Source of the DNA: CAZTAO01 sp964611645
Lineage (GTDB): Bacteria > Armatimonadota > UBA5829
Assembly: GCA_964611645.1 (NCBI GenBank)
Contig: CAZTAO010000043.1
Span: forward strand, 1-40,061
DNA: 40,061 bases
Reading direction: 5' to 3'
Shown here: in pieces, positions 24,392 through 32,636 of the stretch
How positions within the stretch are numbered: the stretch's first letter is position 1
How the letters are laid out: every line of letters starts with the position of its first letter
Notes under the pieces: model-generated
What the model was told of the DNA's origin: nothing
What the model saw: the letters and a program-made list of their open reading frames with translations, nothing else
The model's database searches: none
Translations under genes and position numbers: made by a program

Positions 24392-25741
24392 TTATTCCAA
24401 GGATAACTGCTCATACGGGACTTTCAATATGACTTTTCCCGCTTTTGTCCGGAACGGCTGATCAACGATCAGAAAATCAAATCTGATATCCACATTCCTC
24501 AGGTCCATCAGCGCCCTAGCTTCGTCCTTGAGCAATGGGCTGTGTTCGGAACGGGTCAGGATGATTACCGCTTCGCCCGGATTTCGCTGGGCGATTTGGA
24601 GGAACTTCACTCTGTCAAAGACCGGGTGATGTCGGCCGAAGATCAGTGCTGTCAGGCTGATCCGTTTGCCTTCGCCATCGGTTACAAAATCCCCGGTCCG
24701 TCCCGCGCTGATTCGGAAGGTCCGCAGCATTTCATCTTGTTCTACTGGCTCAATCAGGTCTCCTGTATCATATCGAATGAATGGACACACGCGGTTGTAG
24801 TATCCCGTACAAACCAACCGATGCCCCTCGTCACTTGGTATGGCTTCGGCATAGCCGTAAGTGTGCATCGGCGCGTACAGGTATTTCTCCACTTCATAGG
24901 CCAGAACAGAGAACTCGCTGTGCCCATACCACGAGATGCTCTTTACGCCCAAGCAAGCTTCCACAGGTTCGCGGTAGACTGGTGCCGGGTATTCCGAAGC
25001 ATAGAGAATCCCTTTGAGGCTCTTACTCAACTCCTCTATAATGTCGCTTCGATGCTCCAAGCAGTGCTTGATGAAATCGTAGATTGCGCTGGGATAGCCG
25101 TGCAAAAACCGGATTCGGTTCGTTCTCATTTTCTGCCACAATGCTTCGACTATCCGGTCGTACGGGCAATACGCATTAACTACGTACTCGTTATGGACGG
25201 GATTATAGGCCAGCGGTCGGTCGCCCAGGTTCTTGCCGCGGAATACCAGTTTTAGATCAGTCGGACGATAGCCCAGTCGCTGCCAGATGAAATGCATGTG
25301 CGCCCATTCCCTAGCGAACGCTTGGGAATCCAGACAGAAGACCAGGGGATGGCCCGATGACCCGCCGGTATTGGTCAGATATCGCCCCTTGTCCTGAAGA
25401 GACCGTTGCTCCAACGCCACCCTCTGCAAATCCTCTCTGGTTACAATCGGGATGTCTTTGATATCCGAGAATCCCTTGAGATGGCTCGGGTGATAGTGCA
25501 AATCCTTATAGAACCCATCGTAGAAAGGGTGGTGAACACTCGCCCATGTGACCACATTCCTGACTTGATTAAGAACCCATTCTTGTTGGCTCAGCGCATC
25601 CAGTCTACTGAACTGATCGATCTGCCTCTTGCTGTTCTGATAGGTTGAGCCTAATCGCACTGAATAGGGAACACCTGCAAATAGTCTCCCAATCGGCTCT
25701 GGTATCTTCTCAGCGTATGTCTTTATTCGATGAAGGAGCAT
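24392..25741 (-). CDS. CapK-like phenylacetate-CoA ligase family protein
   Basis: A 449-residue adenylate-forming enzyme of the PaaK/CapK group. The nucleotide-binding loop TNTGGSSGHPL is at residues 123-133, followed by WQRLGYRPTD, FLHGYPSAIYDFI, SEYPAPVYRE, SWYGHSEFSVLAYE, YDTGDLIEP and GRTGDFVTDGEGKRISLTALI. Family members activate carboxylic acids as acyl-adenylates. In capsule loci they are thought to make an acyl or amino-acyl substituent, but no carrier protein or acyltransferase is visible here. It is 47 bases downstream of the CapA gene and 32 bases upstream of the bi-domain oxidoreductase. Confidence 0.9.
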   Translation of the reverse strand: MLLHRIKTYAEKIPEPIGRLFAGVPYSVRLGSTYQNSKRQIDQFSRLDALSQQEWVLNQVRNVVTWASVHHPFYDGFYKDLHYHPSHLKGFSDIKDIPIVTREDLQRVALEQRSLQDKGRYLTNTGGSSGHPLVFCLDSQAFAREWAHMHFIWQRLGYRPTDLKLVFRGKNLGDRPLAYNPVHNEYVVNAYCPYDRIVEALWQKMRTNRIRFLHGYPSAIYDFIKHCLEHRSDIIEELSKSLKGILYASEYPAPVYREPVEACLGVKSISWYGHSEFSVLAYEVEKYLYAPMHTYGYAEAIPSDEGHRLVCTGYYNRVCPFIRYDTGDLIEPVEQDEMLRTFRISAGRTGDFVTDGEGKRISLTALIFGRHHPVFDRVKFLQIAQRNPGEAVIILTRSEHSPLLKDEARALMDLRNVDIRFDFLIVDQPFRTKAGKVILKVPYEQLSLE

Positions 25742-25788
25742 CTGTTATTGCCCTAGCCACTGATTTGTCGCTGTGGTCCAAGAGCATC

Positions 25789-26820
25789 CTATCCATTCCG
25801 GAGAATAGCCGACGTTTTGTGTCGCGCCACGCACGCGCGGTACTTCCACTGCATCGGCATACACATCCAGGCAATCCACTTCACATAGAGTTGCGGCGAT
25901 CGTTTTTCAAGGCAACGCCTCTTCCAGACCGCTATCTCGCGCGCATACCATTCGGCATATTCCGTTTTGAACCACGTTCCGGTATCGATCACGCGGACCG
26001 ACTCACTCAGTTTGCTGAGGATCCTGAGGAGATCAGCCTCATCCGCGCCTGTAACTCGATATGGCTGATAGTTGTCATTGATACGGTACAGGATCGGCTC
26101 TGTCTTCCCGCTTGCGAGATCATAATCCACCATATATCCCCAACGATTTCTCTCGGTTGTCTCTGCGTCGAACTGCCAGAAATTGAAGTTCCCAAGTGAG
26201 TAGAAGACCGATTTTCCTTTGTAGACTTCCCAGCCTTGCGGCACATGCGGATGGTGGCCAATGATGATGTCAGCACCAGCATCTATCAGGCGATGTGCCA
26301 ACTCACGTTGAAACGGCGCGGGTACGTTGGTGTGCTCGTATCCCCAGTGTAGATTGACGATCTTACGTTGGGCAACCGATTCCGACAACATCCTCTCAAG
26401 CGCGGCGGCCTTCGACCCGTTATAGGAAACATGCAGTCGCGGTAAGCTGAAATAGGCGCTTAGGAAGTCCACCGTGACCCCTTCAATGGTGGCACGTGTT
26501 GTGGCCGGATTCGCAGGCCCAACGACCGTCTTTCCCCGCTTCGCCAACTCACGCGCAAGACTGCCAGGGTTTCCGCTGTCTGCCGTGTGGTTGTTCACGA
26601 TAGTAACTACCTGGACCTCTTTGGGCAGCCAAGACAAAGCAGTCTCACTGACACTCAGTGAGACGTTTTTCTCTTTTTGCCGACCACCGTTCAAAGCCGT
26701 CTCCAGGTTGAGGCAAACCGAGCTACCTCGAATCATGCAGCATGTTTCGGCAAACGGATCCTCGCCATCGCGTGTCCGCAGAAATGTGTCGCCGCAGAAG
26801 CGGATCGGCCTTTCCATCAT
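25789..26820 (-). CDS. CapA family metallophosphoesterase-like protein
   Basis: A 343-residue protein with the PGA_cap domain. Motifs: IRFCGDTFL at the N-terminus, CLNLETALN, VTIVNNHTADSGNPG, IVNLHWGYEHTN, GADIIIGHHPHVPQGWEVYKGKSVFYSLGNFNFWQF at about 200-238. CapA proteins belong to the calcineurin-like phosphoesterase superfamily and take part in polyglutamate capsule synthesis or other envelope steps. No CapB or CapC is present, so polyglutamate is unlikely. No signal peptide or membrane helix is visible. The start at 26820 overlaps the upstream stop in an ATGA; the longer open frame to 27021 lies within the upstream gene and is rejected. Confidence 0.88.
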   Translation of the reverse strand: MMERPIRFCGDTFLRTRDGEDPFAETCCMIRGSSVCLNLETALNGGRQKEKNVSLSVSETALSWLPKEVQVVTIVNNHTADSGNPGSLARELAKRGKTVVGPANPATTRATIEGVTVDFLSAYFSLPRLHVSYNGSKAAALERMLSESVAQRKIVNLHWGYEHTNVPAPFQRELAHRLIDAGADIIIGHHPHVPQGWEVYKGKSVFYSLGNFNFWQFDAETTERNRWGYMVDYDLASGKTEPILYRINDNYQPYRVTGADEADLLRILSKLSESVRVIDTGTWFKTEYAEWYAREIAVWKRRCLEKRSPQLYVKWIAWMCMPMQWKYRACVARHKTSAILRNG

Positions 26821-27728
26821 TGTGCTCTCGACTCGGTGGACAATTCCACCATTTTCTGTAAGTCGGAATTCAGAATGCGAGGGTCGTAGTTGCCATGTGG
26901 TGCCTTCGGCAACTCCGGAATGCGACCAGTCATCTCGATTTCCTTCACCTTCAACTCCCGGAGTCGGCGGGATTCCACTCGCAGACGCGCCCAATCCCAG
27001 CCTACTCTTCCATCCCGCCATGCACCGCGACCGAACAGTTCGTGGATCATTTGCAGTTGGTATCGAAATGGAAGTCGGAAGAATAGGCGTATGAAGAACA
27101 TCCGGCGCTCAAGGGAAGTGCCGAAGAGTCTCGGCTCAGCGGACAACTTGCCACCGCGTGCTTTCTGAATCGCCAACATTGTCGTGTACCGGTTCTGCTT
27201 ATCCATCCAGTGGTGCAGATCGGGGCTGTCATGATGCTCCATGACTCCCCTCAGCTTCCCAATGGGACCATCAATCAGAGGATGTTCATTGACAATAACA
27301 TCCGAAAAACGGCATTTACCCGTACGCCACAAACGCAACACCGGGGACATTACATGCAATGGCTTCCCCATAAACCAGAGCCTGCGATCCATTGAATATC
27401 CGGAGTGTTTTGTTTCTCCTTGAAGGAGTGACCGGATTTCCTCCTTGAGTTCCGGAGTCAACCGCTCATCTGGATCTAGCTTAAATGTCCAAGTTGTCTT
27501 GACTGGCAGCTTTTCAAGGGCGACATTCCACTGATCGCCGAAGTTCGTGAAAGGCCGCTGCACGATCTTAACTCCAAGATCCAGCGCAATATCGACCGTC
27601 CGATCTGTGCTACAACTGTCAAATATGAATATCTCTTCAGCCCAGTCTTTGACGTTTTCAATAGCGTCAGGAAGATTGTATTCCTCATTGAGGGAGAGCA
27701 TGATGACTGTGACGGGTAGTCTGTCCAT
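26817..27728 (-). CDS. Glycosyltransferase family 2 (WaaE/KdtX-like)
   Basis: A 303-residue inverting glycosyltransferase. The GT-A fold begins VTVIMLSLNEEYNLPDAIENVKDW, with FDSCSTDRTVDIA at about 36-48 and a DPDERL acidic motif at about 86-91. The region after it (HSGYSMDRRLWFMGK, VNEHPLIDG, HHWMDKQNRYTTM) matches the WaaE/KdtX type of lipopolysaccharide-core and capsule transferases. No membrane anchor is obvious. The donor is not deducible. Its stop overlaps the CapA start by 4 bases. The ribosome site is weak (AGGA about 14 bases upstream). Confidence 0.9.
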   Translation of the reverse strand: MDRLPVTVIMLSLNEEYNLPDAIENVKDWAEEIFIFDSCSTDRTVDIALDLGVKIVQRPFTNFGDQWNVALEKLPVKTTWTFKLDPDERLTPELKEEIRSLLQGETKHSGYSMDRRLWFMGKPLHVMSPVLRLWRTGKCRFSDVIVNEHPLIDGPIGKLRGVMEHHDSPDLHHWMDKQNRYTTMLAIQKARGGKLSAEPRLFGTSLERRMFFIRLFFRLPFRYQLQMIHELFGRGAWRDGRVGWDWARLRVESRRLRELKVKEIEMTGRIPELPKAPHGNYDPRILNSDLQKMVELSTESRAQ

Positions 27729-27796
27729 AATACTTATACGTCCTGTCTATCATAGACTTTTGTAGCGACTAGGCAGTGAGCAACTCAACGACCGCT

Positions 27797-28453
27797 TTAC
27801 TCTATCACATCCAGGATCTGCTGTACGGCCTGGTTCACAGTTCCGTCATTGCTGACGGATCGACATGGACCGAACAGGCACAACTCTTGGTACAAATGAA
27901 ATCTTTCTTCAAAGTTCTGATTGATTCGGTTTTCTGCCCGGCATCCCAGCACCTCGTCGCGTTCGCGCATAATGACGAACGAGTGCGCTCGTGAAGGAAC
28001 CAGTGCCCAGAACATCCTCCACACCACGTTTCTGCAGAAGTTCCTTTCTCCTGTATCAATGGCGATATCGACGAGAATGTCAGGCACCCAGCGGTCACAT
28101 ATCACGGTTCGTCTCAGGATGTAGGCCGGAAAATACACTCTTAGCAAGGACGCGGACAAAGTATCGACAAACGTCGCCAACACAAAGAGAACTGATACGA
28201 TTCGTGAACGCTGGAACTCATGATACGCTGCAATGCGAACACCATCCTTCAGATCATATCTGTAACATCCTACCAGCTTCGCCAAAACGAACACCATTTT
28301 GGTGAGGTAGTGATTATACCGCAACCATGGGGTACACGTCCGTCTTCCTTGATTTTGGAGAGATTCTTCCAAACGACTGATGATCGTGCTTTTCCCACTT
28401 CCATCGATGCCGCTGATCACGATTATCGAAGGTACTTTTTTATGCGATTTCAT
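27797..28453 (-). CDS. Thymidylate-kinase-like P-loop protein in polysaccharide operon
   Basis: A 218-residue P-loop kinase-like protein. The Walker A motif GIDGSGKST is at residues 15-23, after IIVIS. A TMK-type DRW motif occurs in VICDRWVPDILVD, and RERDEVLGCRAENR at about 165-180 resembles a lid region. It differs from housekeeping thymidylate kinase: an insert at about 60-110 contains hydrophobic stretches (MVFVLAKLVGCY, VLFVLATFVDTLSASLL). A role in phosphorylating a sugar, lipid or nucleoside during glycan assembly is possible, but none is proven for such operon members. The ATG at 28453 overlaps the upstream stop by 14 bases; GTG at 28465 is an alternative. Confidence 0.82.
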   Translation of the reverse strand: MKSHKKVPSIIVISGIDGSGKSTIISRLEESLQNQGRRTCTPWLRYNHYLTKMVFVLAKLVGCYRYDLKDGVRIAAYHEFQRSRIVSVLFVLATFVDTLSASLLRVYFPAYILRRTVICDRWVPDILVDIAIDTGERNFCRNVVWRMFWALVPSRAHSFVIMRERDEVLGCRAENRINQNFEERFHLYQELCLFGPCRSVSNDGTVNQAVQQILDVIE

Positions 28454-29645
28454 AGACCTGTTCACTAAATTCTATCCAAGAATCGGCAGTAGCCTCCCAG
28501 GTAGGATGGCTTCCCATTGTTGTCAGACACGTTTTCGCCTTCTCATTCCTCGTCTCAACATCCAGTGAGGCTGAAATCATTGCATCGGCTAGGGGGCCTG
28601 CTAGACCGGGAGGAATGATCCAACCTGCTTCACCAACGAATTCCGATGTGCCGCCTGACTGGGTTACAATAACAGGGGTACCCAACTGCATAGCCTCTAA
28701 TAATCCCAACGGAATCTCTGAAGGAACACTGATAAACGGCATGACTACCGCCCTGGCATGTTTGATACATTGTTGAACAGCCTTAGGCGATAGACTCTTT
28801 GTGACACAGACAAAGCGTCCACATGCATTGAGGCGGTCAGCGGCATGCAAGAGCTTTTGTAGGGCAATCACCATCTCTTTTCCAGGGTCAAGACGAAGCA
28901 AGCAAACTATTTTCAGGTTTTCACATCGCGCAAAGACTTTCGGTGCAGCTGATAGTAGCACATTGATGCCACGAATCGGAAGAGGATTGCCAAGAAACAA
29001 AACATAATCCTGATCCACAATACCAAGTTCCTCGGCGCACAGCGTATCCTCGTCCAATTCATTTAATGCGGGTATGCCCGGAGGAATGGCGATGCAGCGT
29101 TCATTTGGCCACCCAGCTTTCACTAAAGCTCGTCGTGTGAACTCAGTCATGCACACGACTCCAGAGACTCTTCTTTTCTGCAATTGTCGAACCAGACAGC
29201 CCTTAGGTATAAATGCTTCGATCACTAGGTTTTTCAGCCGAAGCGAAGGCATATGCCTCATCGTGGCCAGGACGTGCAAAATGCTATAGCAACTTCCCCC
29301 GTGATAGACAATTGTAGGACAATCCCAATCATGCCAATGAGAATTGAGCTTCATGCCATCACGCCATGTTATTGGCCAGTACACCAGATCAGGTAGGAAA
29401 TCGCCAACGCCGGAACGGCAGTCGTCAATGCTTGGACAATAACAAACGGGAAAGTCGTAGTCTTTGCTGTCGTAGGATTGGTCGATATCGCGATTGATAG
29501 AAATCAACCTAGCATCATATCCGCGGCGCCGCATTCCCCTGACCACTTCGCACACTGTCCGCCAAGGCATCAAACGCTCGCGTTCGGGTAACAGTTCATA
29601 TGTTACTATTGCAATTCGCGTATTCAACAAGACTTTTCCGAGCAT
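28440..29645 (-). CDS. Glycosyltransferase family 4
   Basis: A 401-residue GT-B transferase. The N-terminal domain starts RIAIVTYELLPERERLMPW and contains PDLVYWPITW and YHGGSCYSILHVLA. The donor domain shows YVLFLGNPLPIRGINVLL, VCLLRLDPGKEM, FVCVTKSLSPKAV and SEIPLGLLEAMQLGTPVIVTQSGGTSEFVG, with the conserved Glu in LLEAMQLG. It would extend the lipid-linked oligosaccharide. The start is uncertain: ATG at 29645 overlaps the upstream gene by 22 bases, while TTG at 29627 overlaps its stop as TTGA. Both allow translational coupling. Confidence 0.88.
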   Translation of the reverse strand: MLGKVLLNTRIAIVTYELLPERERLMPWRTVCEVVRGMRRRGYDARLISINRDIDQSYDSKDYDFPVCYCPSIDDCRSGVGDFLPDLVYWPITWRDGMKLNSHWHDWDCPTIVYHGGSCYSILHVLATMRHMPSLRLKNLVIEAFIPKGCLVRQLQKRRVSGVVCMTEFTRRALVKAGWPNERCIAIPPGIPALNELDEDTLCAEELGIVDQDYVLFLGNPLPIRGINVLLSAAPKVFARCENLKIVCLLRLDPGKEMVIALQKLLHAADRLNACGRFVCVTKSLSPKAVQQCIKHARAVVMPFISVPSEIPLGLLEAMQLGTPVIVTQSGGTSEFVGEAGWIIPPGLAGPLADAMISASLDVETRNEKAKTCLTTMGSHPTWEATADSWIEFSEQVYEIA

Positions 29646-30793
29646 TGCCGCTGTTGTGACTGGGCCAGATGGGCACACCCTAGTAACCATGCCTCAGTTT
29701 CGTCAAGCATTTGGTCGATAGTAAAATACTCGGCAAAACGCTGCTTGGCTGCTGCTGAAAGTCTTCGAGGCATCTCGGGATCTTCAATCATGCGGTTCAG
29801 CGCAGCGGCAAGGGCTTCAGAACTCTTGGGCGGTACAACCAGCGCTTCCTTCTCATTACGAACGGATTCCGTGTTCCCGCCGACATTTGTCGCAACAATT
29901 GCTTTTCCTGCACGCATCGCCTCGAGCAAAGAAATAGAATGAAACTCAGCCGACGAAGGTAGTGCGAATATGTCAAATAGCTCGAGCCAAGCCTGAGCAT
30001 TCTTCTGGTAACCAACAAAATGAACATTGGAAGCGACTCCAATCTGCCGACTTTGCTGCTGCAACTGTTCTGCACAACCCCCGTCTCCAACCAGCACCAA
30101 ATGTACTTTGGGATGTCTCTTGATAACACATGAAACTGCATCAAGAAGATAGGACAACCCCTTTTCAACATCCAATCTCGAAAGGACGCCAACGATAATG
30201 TCGCTATTGTCTAGTCCCAAAGATGAACGCTGGATAGGATCGCACTTAGGTGGATTTGCATCGATTCCGTTATGCACAACGGTGAGTTTCTCCGCGTCAA
30301 CTCCTCGCGCAATCAGATATTGCTTGCAGAAATCAGCCACCGTAACGATCGCGAGAGCTCGCCGCTGATACAGCTTAGGGGTAATCCAATTTCTGGTTGA
30401 TTGGATGAGTCTCTTACTTGGACTAGGGGCCGTATAGAAACCATGGTATGACGATACATACGGCAAGCAGCGCTTTGCCTTCCGCTGTAACAACCATGCC
30501 AATCCACTCGCCACAGAACCTCCATGAACAAACAACAAATCAGGAGAAAAGCGGTTCAATCGTTCAACACAAGGCCCGATCCATGAAAAATCAAACTGAT
30601 CGCGTACCACGATTTCTTCAAGGCCGTACGCATCCAGATCATCCCGATTGCATATCCAATCGGCACTGTTGATGACCACCGTTTTGAACTCAATTCCAGG
30701 ACGTTCATCAAGCTTCGACAACATGGCTGCGTACCGGGCCACACCACCGTGAAAACCCTTGACCAGGCTGAAGACTCTTATTGAAGCACTCAT
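29624..30793 (-). CDS. Glycosyltransferase family 4
   Basis: A 389-residue GT-B transferase. The N-terminus reads IRVFSLVKGFHGGVARYAAML with a glycine-rich acceptor loop, then LLFVHGGSVASGLAWLL and YVSSYHGFYTAPS. The donor domain has VVHNGIDANP, GVLSRLDVEKGLSYLLDAV, LVLVGDGGCAEQL, VHFVGYQKNAQAWLELFDIFALPS and HSISLLEAMRAGKAIVATNVGGNTE, containing the EX7E glutamates. The overall pattern matches capsule and exopolysaccharide GT4 enzymes. AGGAGT lies 7 bases before the ATG. It is separated from the nucleotidyltransferase gene by 67 bases. Confidence 0.92.
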   Translation of the reverse strand: MSASIRVFSLVKGFHGGVARYAAMLSKLDERPGIEFKTVVINSADWICNRDDLDAYGLEEIVVRDQFDFSWIGPCVERLNRFSPDLLFVHGGSVASGLAWLLQRKAKRCLPYVSSYHGFYTAPSPSKRLIQSTRNWITPKLYQRRALAIVTVADFCKQYLIARGVDAEKLTVVHNGIDANPPKCDPIQRSSLGLDNSDIIVGVLSRLDVEKGLSYLLDAVSCVIKRHPKVHLVLVGDGGCAEQLQQQSRQIGVASNVHFVGYQKNAQAWLELFDIFALPSSAEFHSISLLEAMRAGKAIVATNVGGNTESVRNEKEALVVPPKSSEALAAALNRMIEDPEMPRRLSAAAKQRFAEYFTIDQMLDETEAWLLGCAHLAQSQQRQCSEKSC

Positions 30794-30860
30794 ATAGCAA
30801 CTCCTGACCGTAACGTGGTGTCAGACTGAATCGCCCAGTACCAGTCGCGGGCACGTAACG

Positions 30861-31574
30861 TCATTGTTTTAGCAAGGCCGACGGATTCGCGATAAAAGCT
30901 TCGAAGTCTAGTCCCGCTTCCGATACCTCATCAAAACCATCCCGCATAAATAAGACAACTGGCGATTCGTCTTTCCGCATTTGTCGCCTTACGAATCCCA
31001 AGCTATCTACAACCAGAAGGTCGGTGGGCAAGCGTCTAAAGACCGACAGATACCGCAACCTGAAAGTCGAAACCATTACCTTGACAAAACACCATATCCC
31101 CGGCCGTCTCAAGACACGAATATCAAGATCGCTTCTTCGATGGAATTGTCGACGACAGAAGCTACCGTAGACAAGCACTGCAAGAACCGCGTCCGACCTT
31201 GAGTATACCTGTTGGACTTCGCTCATGTATCTCAGAGCTTCGTCTATTCCCGCATTCTGCATTGCCCCGATGGCCTCGTGCAAGTAACAGTGCAATTGGC
31301 CATCTGCGATAAACATTAGCGTGTGCGCTACCAAGAATATACCGGCTAACGCACAAAACAGACCCCATCTGTCGCTCGGTGAAAAGAGAAGGAAAGCCCC
31401 TATTGCAAGGATCACAACCAGAAAACTCTCGACAATCAGATGGAAAATGACTTCGCTTCGGTCACGGTCCTGCAGTGAGTGACTAACCCATCCAACAATC
31501 AGGTTGCGGAGCAGCACAAATCGACCCCACTTGCTCTTTAGAATACGTCGAATTGACTCATACACGACCTTCAT
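30861..31574 (-). CDS. Membrane-anchored nucleotidyltransferase-fold protein
   Basis: A 237-residue protein with two predicted membrane helices at about 43-64 (IFHLIVESFLVVILAIGAFLLF) and 70-90 (WGLFCALAGIFLVAHTLMFIA). A cytosolic domain follows. Residues 134-153 read LVYGSFCRRQFHRRSDLDIR, the GS-x10-DxD signature of Pol-beta-type nucleotidyltransferases (Gly137, Ser138, Asp149, Asp151). The rest of the domain contains FRRLPTDLLVVDSLG, where Asp186 or a nearby Asp could be the third carboxylate. Such domains transfer a nucleotide to a protein or a small molecule. I know of no assigned role for a two-helix version in a polysaccharide operon. AGGGGG lies about 11 bases before the ATG. Confidence 0.75.
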   Translation of the reverse strand: MKVVYESIRRILKSKWGRFVLLRNLIVGWVSHSLQDRDRSEVIFHLIVESFLVVILAIGAFLLFSPSDRWGLFCALAGIFLVAHTLMFIADGQLHCYLHEAIGAMQNAGIDEALRYMSEVQQVYSRSDAVLAVLVYGSFCRRQFHRRSDLDIRVLRRPGIWCFVKVMVSTFRLRYLSVFRRLPTDLLVVDSLGFVRRQMRKDESPVVLFMRDGFDEVSEAGLDFEAFIANPSALLKQ

Positions 31575-31589
31575 ACCAATGAATTCCCC

Positions 31590-32636
31590 CTATCGTTCCC
31601 GAGTGACGCGCGCATCTCTAGAGCAGCCATAGTGAAGAACGACCGTTGTGCTAGATGCACCAGAAGCCTGCCATTTCAAGCACATGCCCCACAGAATCAC
31701 CGGGGGTCCTAGATAATTGTGTAGCAGCCATTGGTCGAACCTCTGACGCTTGATAATAACTGAGTACAAACAGTCAACCGCAACGCAAACAAGAGCCGCA
31801 AAGCCCACGGCCGAAAAAGGAACCCATGACAGGATTGCTGCAATCGAAGTAGCCAGCAGAATCATGCCGAAGAGTAAGAAGCTCAAGAGTCCTCGATTCG
31901 ATCTGAGCAGTAGGGCAGTAAACTTGAGTGTCCGGAGATTCTTTCGCAACAGTCGTCCGTAGAGCAGCAAACGTCCGGTCTTGAGATGATTCCAGGAACG
32001 ATCTCGATATTGCTGTGAGTGGTGTATGCCCATAAATGCCGGCAGTTGAAGAAGAATCCCGCACTTCGATAGTCGGAGGGTGTAGTCGAAATCTTGGAAT
32101 CTCGCAAATCGCTCGTCCCAGTCGCCCACGGCTTGGACGATTCGGCGACTGGCAATGAATATCCCCCCGGTCATCAGGCAGACCTTTTCCTGCGTCATAT
32201 GCTTTCGTCGGACCAACTGCCGAAGTTCCGTCTGATAGTCGGGACTGTACTGGATTTCCCGCAATTTCCCCGTCACTGCATCGGCCTTACCGCTCTGGAT
32301 CCTTTCTAGCGCCTCGGATACGAATTCCGGGAACAATTCGACATCGCCGTCTACAAAGAATATGTAGGGCATGGTGGCGTATCTCATGCCGGCATTCCTG
32401 GCGACTGCGGCATTCACATAACCCGTGCACTGAATGATGTGCATGCCAGGAATCTTCGCCGCATACCGTTTCATGACGTCCAGCGTATCGTCCGTGGAAT
32501 CAGAATCCACGCAGATGACCTCGCGGTGTTCGAACTGCATTGACGCAATCGACCGCAAGCATTTCTCTACAGCAAATGCTTCATTCCGCGCAATAATGAC
32601 AAAGGACACATCTCTAATCTCAGTCACGAGGGCCAT
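31590..32636 (-). CDS. Glycosyltransferase family 2 with C-terminal membrane helices
   Basis: A 348-residue GT-A transferase. The N-terminal domain reads VSFVIIARNEAFAVEKCLRSI, VICVDSDSTDDTLDVM, ARNAGMRYA, and the metal-binding FFVDGDVELFPEF at about 97-109. GDWDERFARFQDFDYTLRL supplies the later ED-like motif. Two or three hydrophobic helices at about 255-320 anchor it to the membrane (FLLFGMILLATSIAAIL, VGFAALVCVAVDCLYSVII). The start at 32636 overlaps the upstream stop by 17 bases, with GGAG about 9 bases before it. The donor sugar is unknown. Confidence 0.9.
   Translation of the reverse strand: MALVTEIRDVSFVIIARNEAFAVEKCLRSIASMQFEHREVICVDSDSTDDTLDVMKRYAAKIPGMHIIQCTGYVNAAVARNAGMRYATMPYIFFVDGDVELFPEFVSEALERIQSGKADAVTGKLREIQYSPDYQTELRQLVRRKHMTQEKVCLMTGGIFIASRRIVQAVGDWDERFARFQDFDYTLRLSKCGILLQLPAFMGIHHSQQYRDRSWNHLKTGRLLLYGRLLRKNLRTLKFTALLLRSNRGLLSFLLFGMILLATSIAAILSWVPFSAVGFAALVCVAVDCLYSVIIKRQRFDQWLLHNYLGPPVILWGMCLKWQASGASSTTVVLHYGCSRDARVTRER

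Noticed and set aside
26821..27021. Longer CapA protein starting at 27021
   Set aside because: The extension lies within the glycosyltransferase gene in another frame. ATG 26820 forms a standard ATGA overlap and begins right before the family's conserved IRFCGDTFL.
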